From assembly GCF_030272615.1 (NCBI RefSeq), contig NC_081415.1, forward strand, positions 261,640,425 to 261,704,424: a stretch of DNA of 64,000 nt. Direction: 5' to 3'. The notes under the pieces were generated by a model that did not search any database, was not told the DNA's origin, and saw only the letters and a program-made list of their open reading frames with translations. Each line of letters starts with the position of its first letter. The first letter of the stretch is position 1. This stretch comes from Cryptomeria japonica (taxonomy: Eukaryota; Streptophyta; Pinopsida; Cupressales; Cupressaceae). Position numbers and translations under genes: made by a program. Positions 47,236 to 59,754 of the stretch are shown piece after piece.

Positions 47236-49956
47236 TTGTTTTACAGCAATTACAATAATGTTAATATATTAGTATTAATCAATTTAAAATAATTAATATT
47301 ATATTTATGATTATTAAATATGATAAAATCAATTAAATAAAATACTAAATATTAAGGGTTGTGACAAGCATATAATGCGAAATCAATATGTAGACAAAAA
47401 GAGAGGCATAACCTCAAAGCAATCCATATGCATAACAAATATGAAAGTACTCAACAAGGAGCAATCAACACCAAATACAACAAGGATGATCCAATCTCAT
47501 CAACCAAAGAGATCACAATTGCCAAATGGCCATCAATATGGATACCTTTAGAATCCATCAATAAGAATAACATGGAAGGAAAATCTTCTTCGGGGTGCTA
47601 CTCATAACTACAGGGCTAGGTAATAGGAAACAAGAGTGGGGAGTTCCATCATGTATCTTGAAGGGATGACTAATGTAAAATCGATCTCATACAAACGAGG
47701 ATACTCAATCATGCTAGATCAATGCCCCATGAATGGCCAGGCCTTCCCAACTCATCTTTAGTCTCAACGAGCACTCAAGGCCATGAGAGGAGCATCCAAT
47801 TTGTCTTGGTTTAATTTATTATGTGTTATTATTTTTCACTTGATTATAAAAATATCTAATGAGTTATCCTGGCGGTCCCTTTGTACCCCGCCCCCCATTG
47901 GCCACCACTCCCATCATTGGTCCTATTATCTACCCTAGGCTCGAGTAAATCAACATGAAACTTATAACAAGATATCAATACACAAGAAAATATGATATCC
48001 CAATTGAGCCCAACAATTCCAAAATCATCAATAAAACACAATATGCATTGACATTTTCGCATGCATCTAAACATACTCAATTAGCCCTAAATGCCAAGAG
48101 AACGGATCCAAATGGATCAAACAATTAAATTTACATATATAATTTACTAGTACTCCACATAATAATATCACATTAAAAACTCCAAATTCAATTTTTTATC
48201 AAAAGGCCAAGTTGGCCAAAAACTAGTCATGGAGGCCATCCACCATTGATGGACCTCCAAAAAGCTTAAATTTCCAAACATGCCCCATCAAATTTTTGGC
48301 AAACCCCATTGGTCCATAGGTGAACAACCAAAAAATGCAATAAAATCAATAATTATGGGCATCTAATAAAAATTGGGCAGCATTTCCCTTTGTAAAACCA
48401 TGATTTCAAAGTCAAATTCACACAAATGGAGTGATTCAAATTAAAAGAATTCATAAATTCATTCAATAAATCATTCACAACAAACTAGAAGCAATTAAAT
48501 TGAGAAGGGAAGAAGGAAATTGAGTTCATACCTCAATCATGCTCTAAATTTTAAAATGAAAAAGCAAGCCATACACACTAATGCTCTGGACAACCCATAA
48601 CATCCATCCACATAGTTCCAACAAGTCTCTACCCACAAAATTTCTCCAAGAAATCCTCTCCCAATCAAAATCCCAAAATTCTATTGTAGGGCTTAGAGCA
48701 AAAAACCAGAAAATAAGACTCGGTGTCCAAAATTAGCTCTTTACCATATAAAAACCTATAGGTTTTTAGAATTTAAAAATATAAAATAAATAAATAATTA
48801 AATGAAAATTTAATTTTCATATTCATAAACTCGTCCCAATAAAAAAAATAATAAAAAAAATACAATTAAGCCCCAATTTCAAAAACACTAAATAGCCATA
48901 AAACAATTCAAAGCCAAATTAACATTAAATAACCTAAAAAATAAATTTAAATTCTCCAAGTCCAAATTTGACCCCAACAATCACCCATATGTCCAATTGG
49001 GCAAAAACCAATTAAAATGAATACTTGCAAGACATATATCACAATTGAATATTAAATTAGCTCAACAATAATAAAATATTATTAACGTATGCACTATAAT
49101 TGATGACAATTCATATATGACCAACTATGCACAAACAATCTTCACTGGTCATTCATAATTATGCATTGGGGCAAGAAAACATTACCAAATTGGTAACTAG
49201 AGGTATAAATAAATAAAATAAAGGAATATCATCCAAATCAATAATGATAGTTATGGTAGGGAAACATTAATGATCAGTGTGCAATATGAGAACACTCAGA
49301 TTTGTGGAGCCAGGTGGAGTCGATGCTCTGTACTTGCACCAACCAAAATATACAAACACCAGTGCATACATATATATAACATAATATAACTAAAAGCATC
49401 ATTAACATTCCCCAATCGGGGTCACATATTAACATTGTTAGTAACTAGTAACATGATATCTCATCCAATCAATATAGTGTCATCAACTAAACGTGTTGCT
49501 AGGAATTTAATCTCTTAAAAGAAATTATGATAACATAAAATATAATTTATTACTTTTAAATCAACCAACTAGATTAACATCACTTGTCACATTCAAATTA
49601 TTAATTGGACCAGTATGAATATTTAAACATCATAACTATGATAACAATTCCCAACGAATCTGATACTCAAATCAAATAAGCAGTATGAAATAGCACAATG
49701 GTCATCACAACCAGGAACAAGAAGCAATCATGCATCCCAATGCAATACCATAATCATGATCATTATGAAGAAATCCAAAACATTACTAGTCTAACACAAA
49801 CATAGAACATATATCCACTTACAACATAAGCTAGGCACTCAAGGCCTCACATTGAAATCAAATGCAATATCCTAAACAATATCATACCACCTCAGAAAGG
49901 TTAACACCCATAAGAAAATGGCATTCAATTACAATCTCATAGCCAAATCCACATCA
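47236..49956 (-). repeat. LTR-like repeat family A, minus-strand copy (partial)
   Basis: The complement of 49290-49340 reads GTACAGAGCATCGACTCCAC followed by CTGGCTCCACAAATCTGAGTG, the family A core. About 1.38 kb further along the minus strand, a GC-rich island with short repeated words lies at 47860-47940 (TGGCGGTCCCTTTGTACC and CCCCCCATTGGCCACCACTC). Between them is AT-rich non-coding DNA. The LTR edges were not found. The right end meets the Copia 3' part at about 49957. No gene is recognised in this interval. Confidence 0.4.
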
Positions 49957-50760
49957 AAGAGAAGAAATACGGAAGAGAAACTGGAGAGGCATTACAAGTT
50001 TGATATGGAGAATAGTAAAACTGTTACTACCCCTTTTGATGTTGGTTGCAAATTAGGCAAAGATGATGCATCTTTGCATGTTGATTAGAAGAAGTATAGA
50101 TCTATGATTGGAGGTTTTCTTTATCTTATTACTTTTAGACAAGATATTATGTAGGTTGTATGTTTGGTTGCAAGATTTCAAGGTAGTTCGAAGAAATCTC
50201 ATGAACAAGCAATGAAGAGGATTTTTAGGTATTTGAAAGGACATCAAGATTTTGGCCTATGGTACAAGGATGGAGAATTCATGTGAAAGCATATATAGAT
50301 GCTAATTGGTCCAAAAGTATTGATGATTGGAAGAGTACTAGTGGTGGTGCATTCTTTGTGGGAGACAAATTAGTTTCATAGATAGGTAAGAAACAAGAAT
50401 CAATGTCGTTTTCCACTACAAAAACAAAATGTATTGTTGCAGCATCTCATTGTACTCAAGTTATTTGGATGAAGAAAACTATTAAGGATATCAAAGTGGT
50501 ATATGATGAATCTATTGGACTATTATATGTGATAATACCAATGCTATAAACATTTCAAAGAATTTGGTTATGCATTCAAGAACTAAATATATCTCAATCT
50601 GTTATCATTTCTTAAGAGAGAAGTTTGAAGAGAAAGAAGTCAGACTGGAATACATTTCTACAATGGAGTAGGTAGCTGAAATTTTTACTAAGGCGTTGGT
50701 GAAGGATACTTTTGAGAATCTCAAGCAAAAGTTAGGGGTTTATTGCCCCTCCTTTTTCTA
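49957..50760 (+). pseudogene. Ty1/Copia pol, 3' part (end of reverse transcriptase and RNase H)
   Basis: The translation opens RRNTEEKLERHYKFDMENSK, TVTTPFDVGCKLGKDDASLH and YRSMIGGFLYLITFRQDIM, which form the end of a Copia reverse transcriptase. The RNase H follows with HEQAMKRIFRYLKGHQDFGL, DDWKSTSGGAFFVGDKLVS, SFSTTKTKCIVAASHCTQVI, WMKK and IFTKALVKDTFENLKQKLGV. Stops and frameshifts at about 50092, 50157, 50283 and 50382 break it. The strand and degree of decay match the 31.87-34.3 kb part. The text resumes roughly 45-50 codons after the point where that part stops, so both are read as one element split by later insertions. Confidence 0.9.
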
Positions 50761-50904
50761 ACTAGATGAATTTTCAATGGTGCATGTTTCCAGGGGGAGA
50801 CTCAGTGCTTATCCTTGTCTCTTGGATCGATGTTGTTGTTGTTCTCAGCAAAAGCACAGGTGTGAGTTACTTAGTATTTTTTGTAGCACCCTTTGTCACT
50901 GTTG

Positions 50905-50921
50905 TCAAAGGGGGAGAAAAT
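50905..50921 (+). other. polypurine tract of the Copia element
   Basis: CAAAGGGGGAGAAAAT lies about 145 bp after the pol end and is followed by TGTTGTAGTACCC, the expected start of the 3' LTR. This is the canonical Copia arrangement. Confidence 0.75.
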
Positions 50922-53900
50922 TGTTGTAGTACCCTTGCCCTAATCAGATTTCAAAACCCGGTCTGACCCTGGTTGATTTACCATGTTGCAATGTTATAGT
51001 AAGATATTATGATTATTGTGCGTACCTGTAAATGTGTTTTCGCATCAATTCTTATGTAAGTTTATTTTTTCTCCTGGTTCGTGTTATTAATCTCAGGCTA
51101 ACATTTTCATTAAATATATATGTATGCATGTGTGGTTCATGGTTGCAGGAGATTGCAAGTACAGTACCACATAGGTATGAGGTTAGTCTCCACCTAGATT
51201 CGTAGGTTTGAGTGTACCTCATTGGTCCTAAGAGATTGGATTAGGAAGTCGTAAGACCCTCGTTTTACCCTAGTCATGCTCAAGTGAGCATCATCAGTTG
51301 TCCATCAGTTTCCCTTTGTTTGGGTATGCGGGTCATGTATCTGTAAAATTGAGTATTTAATCCTAAGTATTTAATCAGATTGAATGTGTTTTTTACACAT
51401 TAGTAAATTAAGGGACCAAAATTAAATAGGACCCCTTTTTGTGTGATTAATCATTAATTAGAATTGCTCAATACCTATTTGTAGCAAGTTCGATTAAATG
51501 GTTATTTTAAATAATGAATTAATTAAGTTTATGCATTTTGAAAGGAAAGGTTAAATAGTATTCGAAAATAGAAATATTTTACCCTCCTTGGCATTTTGAA
51601 AAATAAATGTTAGTTTTAATTAAATTAAGAAAATCTATTTTGGAAGAAAAGAAATTTGTGCATATTAAATTTATTGGGAAATGATTTTTATTTGGTTGAA
51701 AATATTTTAAACCTAAAAATGGACTTTTAGTAAAAAACATTCCTTTTTAACCTAGGTTTTGAAAATATTTTTGGAGAGTTATTTTTGGAATGGAAATTTC
51801 TTGAGCTTGCAGGTTGAGCTCTTCATCGAATCATTCTCCAGGATTGCTGATAGAGGTTGGATTCTTATTTATCTCCTTAGTTTTTGCTAAAATAGATTGT
51901 TTTGGTTTGGAAGAAATCTGAGTGTGTGTGTTGAAAAATATTTCAAATTTGTGGAATAGGGATAAGTAGTAGTTAAATCTCGAATTTGAAACCTCCTTGT
52001 TTTCTTTCTCTACCTCCAGATCAATTCTTGTTTGTGCAAATTGATTTTTTATACTGAAAATGGGTGTGTACGTTTTGATTAAGAAATTTCCTTTTGAATC
52101 TCTTATTTTGGCTCATGAATTGTGAAATTAGTTTGTGTTTGGCAAATTAGTTGGATGATTGTGAGTAAAATATTGATTCCATTTGTCCAATATGAAACTT
52201 TGTTGGAGAATCCTTCCTAGTTTTAACTTTCTGGGACTAGTCATTCTAAAATTATAATGTTATTGAAAATCTTTGTTTATCTGGAAATTTAAATTTATTT
52301 CCTTTGTCTCGATTTGAGACTGTGCAAATTGGAGGGGTTTTCTTTTAAAAATGAAATTTAAATAAATAAATAAATAGGTTTACCCCACGTGGCAGGGTAT
52401 ACCCACCACGTGGGTTGGTAGTGGCTGCTACCGTAGGGTAGCAATACTACCAGTGGTATTGTCTGCTATCGTAAGGTAGCAGCACTACCAACAGGTAGCT
52501 GCCCCTGCTAATCCCTCTTGTGGTGTTAACAAAAATATTTTTATATATATTAATTTAAGTTGAGATTTAAATTGTATATATCTCGTTAATAATAAATAAC
52601 ATATGGTTTTTGGTAATTTTGGAGAGTAAAACTAATTTATGTTATTTAGTAAATTTCAAAGCAATGAGATGATACATTTATATTATTTGGAAAATATTAG
52701 AAAGGAAATAATATAGTATTTGAAATTGGAAAAATAAATGTTATATTTATTGTTAATTCTTGGAAATTAAACAATATATTAATTGAATATTTATGAGATT
52801 TAATAATATGTTATTTGGAAATTCGAAGAGAGATAGATAGAGTTAGAGAATTGATGACATTTTCTCCTAATAAGAAATAGATATTAGATGAGAAAATACA
52901 TTTAATAATGTTTTATTTTTATGTATTGGATTATAGGCATGATCATATAATTGCAATTTTGGTATTGAGATTTTTATGTAATGGTGATTTTGTCTACAAC
53001 TATTTTTGGAAAAATTAGATCTATTAGAAAACTGGATTGATCGTAATGTGTAAACAATATGGAAAAAGATTGTCACTTTCAGATTTATGCCTATGCATGT
53101 TTAAACTCCTGTATTCGCATTTGATTAAGAAATGACAAGTCCTTGAATGTGATTGTTGGATATTGTCATATATCTTCTTTGGAATCCGCTTATGTCCTTG
53201 ATCTTGAGTATTGACTATTTTCTTGTGATTGTTTACGTCTAGTCACATTCTTTATTTGAGTGTTGGGTGTCATTATTTGGTTGACTGTAGCTAGTCATGT
53301 CTCTAGTCAGAGAGTCATCAGTCAGTGCACCTCGTATGAAGACTTGTTTGGCCAAGTGGGTATTCCTACCATATTGAACTTCGTATGCTTATCCTGGTGT
53401 ATACCTTAGTGTAGGAGTTTGTTGTATTATGGTATAGTGTCATATGAGAAAGTGACTTTCGAGTGGGGGTTGCACCCAAAGTGGTTGCAGGTTAACCCAT
53501 CGAAAGTGTGTCTAAATAAGTGATAACCTAATAGCATATTAGAGAGTTTTGTAAATGAAAACGTTAAGTAAGATAATTGTGCCTCACACATGGGTTGAGG
53601 GCTAGTACAAACTCGACATGTAGTGAGAAGGCCTGAAATGGCAAAGCAACAACCTTGTCTTCACGAAAGGATGTGTTGAGTCCACATGAGACTTGGATGG
53701 GCCGGAGGTTCAGGAAAGGTTGCCAGGGTAACCTAGTAGATGGGGCCAGAACCCATAGAGGCCTGCCAGGGTAACCATATCAAGTTATGTGATGACACTT
53801 GTCCCTTATGTTCACTAGTGTGCAGTTTGCATCATCTTTGCTGGGAGCACTGTTGTGGAGTCATATCAGGTTGTTTTTGCCCTTGTGAGAACCTAATATT

Positions 53901-54250
53901 CATGTTAGACCATGTGTTTCTTATGATGGGTTGCAAGGAATTAGTTTCGCGGGTGCTCTAGTTGTTCTTTTATAATCGTTCTTATCATGTTCAGTTGGAT
54001 CTTTTCCTTTTTCTAGGATCATTCATGTATCTATTGGACCGATGTGGTCATATGTATTATTGTTTTATGTGCACCTTGATGGCAGGATGTAAATGATGTG
54101 AACCTTATGTGTTCTTCACCCTATTATTTATCAGAGGGGTCTTGCAATTGAGCAGACCCAGAGATGTAGCCCACTAGGGGTGAACTCCGATATCATTTTG
54201 GTGTTATATGGTGTTTGTGTTCTTCTGTTTCATCTTTATTTAGTGTGTAT
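50922..54250 (+). repeat. LTR-like repeat family A, plus-strand copy, and following LTR-type sequence
   Basis: The block starts TGTTGTAGTACCC directly after the Copia polypurine tract. The family core follows at 51155-51220 (AAGTACAGTACC..., GTCTCCACCT, GTTTGAGTGTACC). A palindrome-rich island lies at 52385-52510. The stretch 53280-53960 is GC-richer (GTTGCCAGGGTAACC twice, at about 53718 and 53765) with no coding signal beyond chance frames. At about 54150-54225 AGACCCAGAGATGTAGCCC and GAACTCCGATATCATTTTGG resemble the U5 end of plant LTRs. I cannot tell whether this is one very long LTR or several fragments. Confidence 0.45.
52385..52510. repeat. nested inverted repeats with GGTAG/CTACC words
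   Basis: GGTAGTGGCTGCTACC (52415-52430) is nearly the complement of GGTAGCAGCACTACC (52476-52490). Inside lie three smaller hairpins: GCTACCGTAGGGTAGC, AATACTACCAGTGGTATT and TGCTATCGTAAGGTAGCA. Another pair, CCACGTGGCAGGG and CCACCACGTGGG, precedes them. The island is GC-rich in an AT-rich setting. Confidence 0.75.
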
Positions 54251-54839
54251 GGATGGAATTATGGTTAAAATGTATAATGTGGAATTAAATGATGTTAATC
54301 TTAAATGCATGTATGTAGTTATCTTGTTAAATGTAGTAATATGGATAATGAAGAATGTAGATTTGAATAATGGAATGTATTCATTAGTTGATAATGCAAT
54401 TAAAGTATGCATGGAAATTCGATGCATGACATATGTTTTAATGTAAGATTGGATGTAATGTATGGTTAAATTGTAATGGATAAACTTAATCATGTTACCT
54501 ATATTTTAACCTACCGAAAGAATTTATCCTTTGTTTAGTATTATCATGTCATTAAGTTAATCAACTCAATTGGATTAATTAGTGTGAGTTGAGTTAAGTG
54601 TTGAATCAAGTAAACACGTTGGGAAACTCTTTAGGTGTTATTTAAGTCTTCCATTGTGTAATCTGAACTTAATGTTAACTCAATATATCTTTGGTTCTGT
54701 TTTAACTTTAAAAAAAAATATTTGCACTCTATTCTTGTGTTTTAGCTTTATCCCTTCGAGGTTTCCTGGCAAGGCATTACAATTGTGGAAATAGTTGTTG
54801 TGAGATTGGGGAAAGTTTTTGTGAGACATTACATGATCA

Positions 54840-54881
54840 AGTGTTAGTTTTGGTGTTGTCATCAATGACAAAGGGGTAAAT
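54840..54881 (+). other. 3' end of a second Copia element with polypurine tract
   Basis: TGGTGTTGTCATCAATGACA followed by AAGGGGTAAAT is the usual sequence just upstream of the 3' LTR in many plant Copia elements. The tract is slightly degenerate, with GGTAAA where GGGAGA is usual. No pol domain of this second element is seen upstream, so it is truncated. Confidence 0.6.
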
Positions 54882-56091
54882 TGTTGGAAGCATGAACTTG
54901 CATGGTTGTCATTGATGTCAAACCTAATTATCCAGATGGATGTTGGTCCAAAAATACTCTTGGTTGTTGTAGATTGTATTTTGTGTTGCAGTTAATGTTT
55001 TTGGTGCTGGTTGTGGCATCTTGTATTCAAGATGGTCTGAAAAGATTTAGTGTCCTCCGGATATGTTGTTGATTATGTTGCAGTTTAGTGGATCATATTA
55101 TTTTGGGTCACATATGTGTTGGAAGTTGTGTTGAGATTTTTTTTTGGGTCTCACCATGGCATGTGGAGATCTGCATAGAGTATTTTGCATTAGAAGAGGT
55201 TATGTGATTGGGTGGTTGTTATTTTGGCATGTTACATTTAGTAAAATTTTTGGAGAATGTGTTAGTGTGTGTATATCATTAGATCAATCCTGGAAGGATA
55301 TATTACAATATTTTTTAGTTCCCTCTTTCTCTTGGAGTGAACCGATTTGATTATTTTAGGTCCAGGTGGCTTTTTTTTGCTGTAATATTGCTTATTATGT
55401 TTTGGTCAACCCTTAATTAGGTTTTCAATGTTGTATCTCATTTTTAAGATGTGTGGATGAATGAATTTTGATGTGGTGGAAAGTAGATTGTGTGAGAAGT
55501 GTATGCGAATGATATGCAAGTAGATTTGTGTTTGTGGTTGTGTGAAAGTTAGTTTGACAAGAGCTTCGAAAGTGATATATTCTACAAGATAGTGTATTGG
55601 GACAATGATGATTATCAGAGATATTTGACATCATGTTGGTCACTTGATCTAGTTATTCAAGGATAATTTCATGTTCAAGAGAATTCTTCTCAACTACAAT
55701 TCAACAATTTCATTCATTGCTGACTTACAATGAGTCCTTCAGTAGCTGTTTGTACCTTGTCCTAAAGAAGTGATTTTTAGTTGATCAAGTCCTCTTTGTA
55801 TCTTGCCTAAGGTTTTGCACCTTATCTCTACAAGTCATTTAAGTGGTGGTACTCCTTGGTAGTAAGCCTAAAATGTAATCATTCATATTCATATAGTGAG
55901 TTAGATTCTCACAATGGTTTTTCCCTGTTTGGGTTTTCCATGTAAATCTGGTGTTCATGTGTTGATGGTTGATGCTCATGTATTGGTGATTAATGTGTTA
56001 TTGATAAGTTAGTTAATGCTTTTTATTAATAATCTATTTTGATTTTCTAGACTGATTCACCCCCCTCTCTCATTCTTGTGAGTGTTCAACA
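54882..56091 (+). repeat. Copia 3' LTR, 1210 bp
   Basis: The block begins TGTTGGAAGC and ends GTGTTCAACA, with inverted ends TGTTG/CAACA. The terminal ACTGATTCACCCCCCTCTC (56051-56068) followed by TTCAACA is typical of plant Copia LTR ends. The right end lies inside the Gypsy integrase frame, so this LTR interrupts the Gypsy element. The bases flanking the two ends do not match each other, consistent with a 3' LTR rather than a solo LTR. Confidence 0.8.
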
Positions 56092-57425
56092 ATAATTTTC
56101 TTGAGTATCCCATGTAGTCAAAAAATCTCTTGAAATTTTTTCGAACAACTATATGTGTTCCATCGGTTAGGTTCCTTGATACAAAATGTGTTAACTTGGT
56201 AAGTTTTTCAACCACCACCAAAATGACATTATTTCCATTTGTTTTAATGGGTATACCTTGTACAAAGTCCATATTGATGATATATCGCTTCCAATCTGGT
56301 ATGGTGTGAGGTTGTAGTAGTCCTGTTAGATGTTGGTGCTATGTTTTCACCTTTTGGCACTCAAAACAACCTGCCACAAATCTCATGACATCCTTGTTAA
56401 TACCCTTCCAAAATTATAAGGGTTTAACATCTACTAACATATTATTCACCCTATGATGTCTCAAATATGGTGCTAAATGTACCTCTTTCCATATCAGTTT
56501 CCTTAACTCAAGGAGATTGTGTATGTACATTCTTCCTTGGTACCTCAATAAACCATCCAATTCAATGTTGTACCCATCATATCTGAGGTCTTGGGAATTT
56601 CATTTTAAATCCTCTCTTATTTGGTTATAGTATTCATCTCCTTCAAAGTTCTATAGTACCCAAGTTTTAAGAGCTATGTGCGTGGTTGCCATAACTGACA
56701 AATATCTTCGACAACTCAGTGCATTTGCTACCCTATTCTCTTTTCCTTTTACATGTAACTGATTTCAAAATCATAATCAAAGATTATATTTAGTCATCTT
56801 CTCTATTGAGCATTTAAATTATGTTGGGTAAATTTGTACTTCAACCCTTAGTGGTCAGATCAAAGTTCGAATGGCTTTCTCATAAGATAATGTCGCCACA
56901 TTTGTAGAGATTGCACAATAGTTGCCAACTCTAGATCATGTGATGCATAATCTTTCTCATAATTCTTTAACTTTTTGGACTTAGGCAATTACTCGATCAT
57001 TTTTAATGAGGACTCCTAAACCCTTGCATGATGCATCTATGACTACCACAAACTGATCATCTAGGTTTGGTACCTTCAAAATAGGTGCAATAGTCAACTT
57101 CTCCTTTAAGTATTCAGACACCTTTTGGCTTTTATCTGACCACTCAAATATCTTCCCCTTTCACTAGAGGGTGGTGACGGGATGTGCTATCCTAGAAAAT
57201 TCCTCATGAACTTTTTGTAGTACCCAGCTAATCCCATGAAACTTCTTCTTGTACATTTCTTGGTACTGACAATTCCACTATAGCCTTTATTTTTGTTGGA
57301 TCCACTACTATTCCTTTTGTAGAGATTTTGTCCTAAGTACGATACTTGTTTTTGGAAAAAGGTGCACTTAGCTAGCTTCCCATACAGTTTATGTTCATGT
57401 AATCATTGAAGGACTTTCATAAATG
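56092..57425 (-). pseudogene. Ty3/Gypsy RNase H and integrase, truncated
   Basis: Reading leftward after the reverse transcriptase, RNase H shows FVVVIDASCKGLGVLIKNDR and, further on, HVKGKENRVANALS (about 56745). The integrase zinc region gives MRFVAGCFECQKVKT (about 56390), and the core begins HTIPDWKRYIINMDFVQGIP and NNVILVVVEKLTKLTHFVS. The DF of MDFVQGIP is the first catalytic Asp. The frame ends at 56092, where the Copia LTR begins, so the second Asp and the Glu of the core, as well as the C-terminal domain, are absent. Many stops and shifts are present. This relic is unable to act alone. Confidence 0.85.
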
Positions 57426-57833
57426 CTAAAGAAGTTGTTGCTCATTCCTCAAATATATCAAAATGTCATCAAGAAAAACTAACACAAATTTGTCCAAACA
57501 AACTTTAAACACACTATTCATTAGATTCATAAGTGATGATGGTTCATTGGTGAGTCCAAAATATAACACAATGAAATCATAGTGTACATATCTTGTTTTT
57601 AATGTTGTCTTATGAATATCTTCCTCCTTCAACCACAATTGATGATAGCTTGACCATAAATCAATCTTGGATAATATTGTGGTCCCTCTCATTTGATCAC
57701 ATATGTCATCAATTCTAGGTAGAGGGTATTTATTTTTTATGGTGATCTTATTAAGCATCCAATAGTCTATACATAGATGCAGTGTCTCGTCTTTCTTCTT
57801 TACAAATATCATGAAGGCTCCCCATGGTGACAC
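57426..57833 (-). pseudogene. Ty3/Gypsy reverse transcriptase
   Basis: One open stretch of 135 codons begins [20 protein letters not shown]. It includes [60 protein letters not shown] and the catalytic [12 protein letters not shown]. The order and spacing match plant Gypsy reverse transcriptase closely. Variants such as DYWMLN for DYRMLN and DLWSSY for DLRSGY look like ageing substitutions. It lies between the protease remnant (58.34-58.58 kb) and the RNase H. The frame is lost on both sides. Confidence 0.9.
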
Positions 57834-58329
57834 ACTAGGTCGTATTAACCCCTTATTAATGAGTTGTTGCAGTTGGCTTCAACTTTGTTAGCTCCAAAAT
57901 TGTCATGTGGTAGGGAACCTTGGATACAGGTTCATCCCTTAGCACTAAGTCTATAGAAAATTCAAACACCCTCTTAGGGGGTAATCTCGACAACTCAGGG
58001 AATACATCCTAATAATCTTGTAGATAAGGATACCTTTTTGTAAAGATCTCTTCCATCTTATCTTTTTATGACATCCCTTCATCACTATGTTTGGTTGCAT
58101 CATACATGATCATTTTATCATGGTATACAGTATCCCTAAGCTCTTGAACCTCTTTCAACTTGACAAAAAATAACTGACAACCTTTTCTTTTACATCATTT
58201 TATTTGCATGGCAAAAATTTTTCCCTACTTTAATTCAACACTGAATTCCTTGGAAACATACTTTGTTACCCAATTCATTTATACACTCTACCCTTTTGGA
58301 GAAACAATCCTCTTCAACCTTATGATCCC

Positions 58330-58790
58330 TTAACTAATTCATTCCTAATATTACATCGTAAGAGCCCAAGGGTGCCACATAAAGGTTTACTTCTGTAATG
58401 AGCCCCAGTAGCTCAACCCTAGCTTCGAGTAGACATTGTTGTACTCGAGATCTTGTCTGGTTGACATACTCTACAGTCCATGTATTATCCATATAACCAA
58501 TTATTTTAGGAAATATACTTAGTAGTCTAGGTGAAATAAATAATTATTTGTCACCAATGTCTATCAACACATTTATGGGGTTACCGTATAGCATACTTGT
58601 TACTTCTATTGGTGTGCTTCGGTACACAACTTGTTTTTTGTCTACCACTGCATGGATCCTCTGTGGGAATGAGTAGTATGTTGGGGCAGTAAAGGGTTTT
58701 GCTACTAAGTATGGCCACCCTAACTTTTTTATAGGACACTGGTTGGCATAGTGGTCTCCTCCATAGGTGAAAAATCCTCTAGGTGGACCT
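58330..58790 (-). pseudogene. Ty3/Gypsy nucleocapsid knuckle and aspartic protease remnant
   Basis: The complement gives GFFTYGGDHYANQCPIKKLG (about 58790-58730). This is a CCHC knuckle in which the first two Cys are Phe and Tyr, while His and the last Cys remain. Then follow HAVVDKKQVVYRSTPIEVTS and NVLIDIGDK (about 58585-58555), the protease active site with DIG where DTG or DSG is normal, and then PLGSYDVILGM (about 58360-58330). The changed active-site residue and lost Cys show this copy could not mature its own proteins. Stops interrupt the frame. Confidence 0.75.
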
Positions 58791-59754
58791 CACTTTTTTG
58801 GACCTTTGTTGACATGTTCTATATCCTTTTAGTTATTATTGTTCCCTTTATTGTCTCTCCTATGGTCTAGTTTGCTTCCCTTAAAAATATTCTTCTTAAA
58901 ATTTGGGGACTTGTTCCAACTAAAATTCTTATGGTTCTTATCCCGATAGGAGTAATCTTTTTTACCTTTTTCTCTTGTTTGAATACCTTTTCATATGCCT
59001 CATCCATGGTTCGAGGCACGAGAACATTTATTCCCCCTCCTATATTGTAGGTGGGCCCCATAACAAACTTCCTAACATGATAGTTCTCTTCTTGATGCAC
59101 AAGGGGAATGTACTTGATTATCTTGGTAAATTTTTCCTATTATTTATTAACTGGCATGTCTCCTTGGTTGAGGTCTTGAAAATCATGTAGTTTTTTTTAT
59201 CGTAAAACATTTGTGGAAGTCATCTTTGTTTGAAGACTCCCATAAACTGCTCCCATGTAATCTCTATTATCTTCAACCCCATCTCTACCTTCTTTCTTTC
59301 CCACCATGTGGCAACCTCTCCTAATAGTTGGTAATCCCCCCCAAGTCACTTTGGAATTGTCTAAGTAATTTTGAATTTAAAAATAGTTTTCCATCTTAGT
59401 GAGCCATGTCCCAATGACGTCCCCTAACACATAACCTTCAAATTTAAATGGTTTGATCTTTTTGATGTCATTAGAAAGGTCAATATCTAATTGGTTTTTC
59501 TTAATGTTGAAATCTAAGGTCTCTAAATGTCCTTCATATTGTCTCTTTGACCTAGATTGCTCTTGCCTATTAAAATTAATCCTTGATTGGGTTTCAGATT
59601 CATCATCCTTGGATTCCTGTTGACTCTTGAAATTTCTCTCAAGGTTATCTAAACTTGACTGGGATTTACTCATGGTATCCAAAAGTTGCCTCATCATGTC
59701 CATGGGTTCATTAGTTTCCTTGAAAAATCCTAAATTATTCTTGGAATTGTCCAT
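58791..59754 (-). pseudogene. Ty3/Gypsy gag
   Basis: The start is MDNSKNNLGFFKETNEPMDM at 59754, with a charged, Gln-rich N-terminal part (QSRINFNRQEQSRSKRQYEG). The capsid then begins KIKPFKFEGYVLGDVIGTWL (about 59450-59385), the usual gag pattern of a KPPKFDG-type word followed by a WL word. The next segment, after shifts, includes HVRKFVMGPTYNIGGGINVL and MDEAYEKVFKQEKKVKK (59060-58975). Several frameshifts separate the pieces. It is followed by the nucleocapsid and protease remnant. Confidence 0.7.

Noticed and set aside
39186-47290. Target-site duplication CAAAAATT flanking the LINE
   Set aside because: The 8-base match (about 39169 and 47231) is short, AT-rich and not exactly at the borders, so it could be chance.
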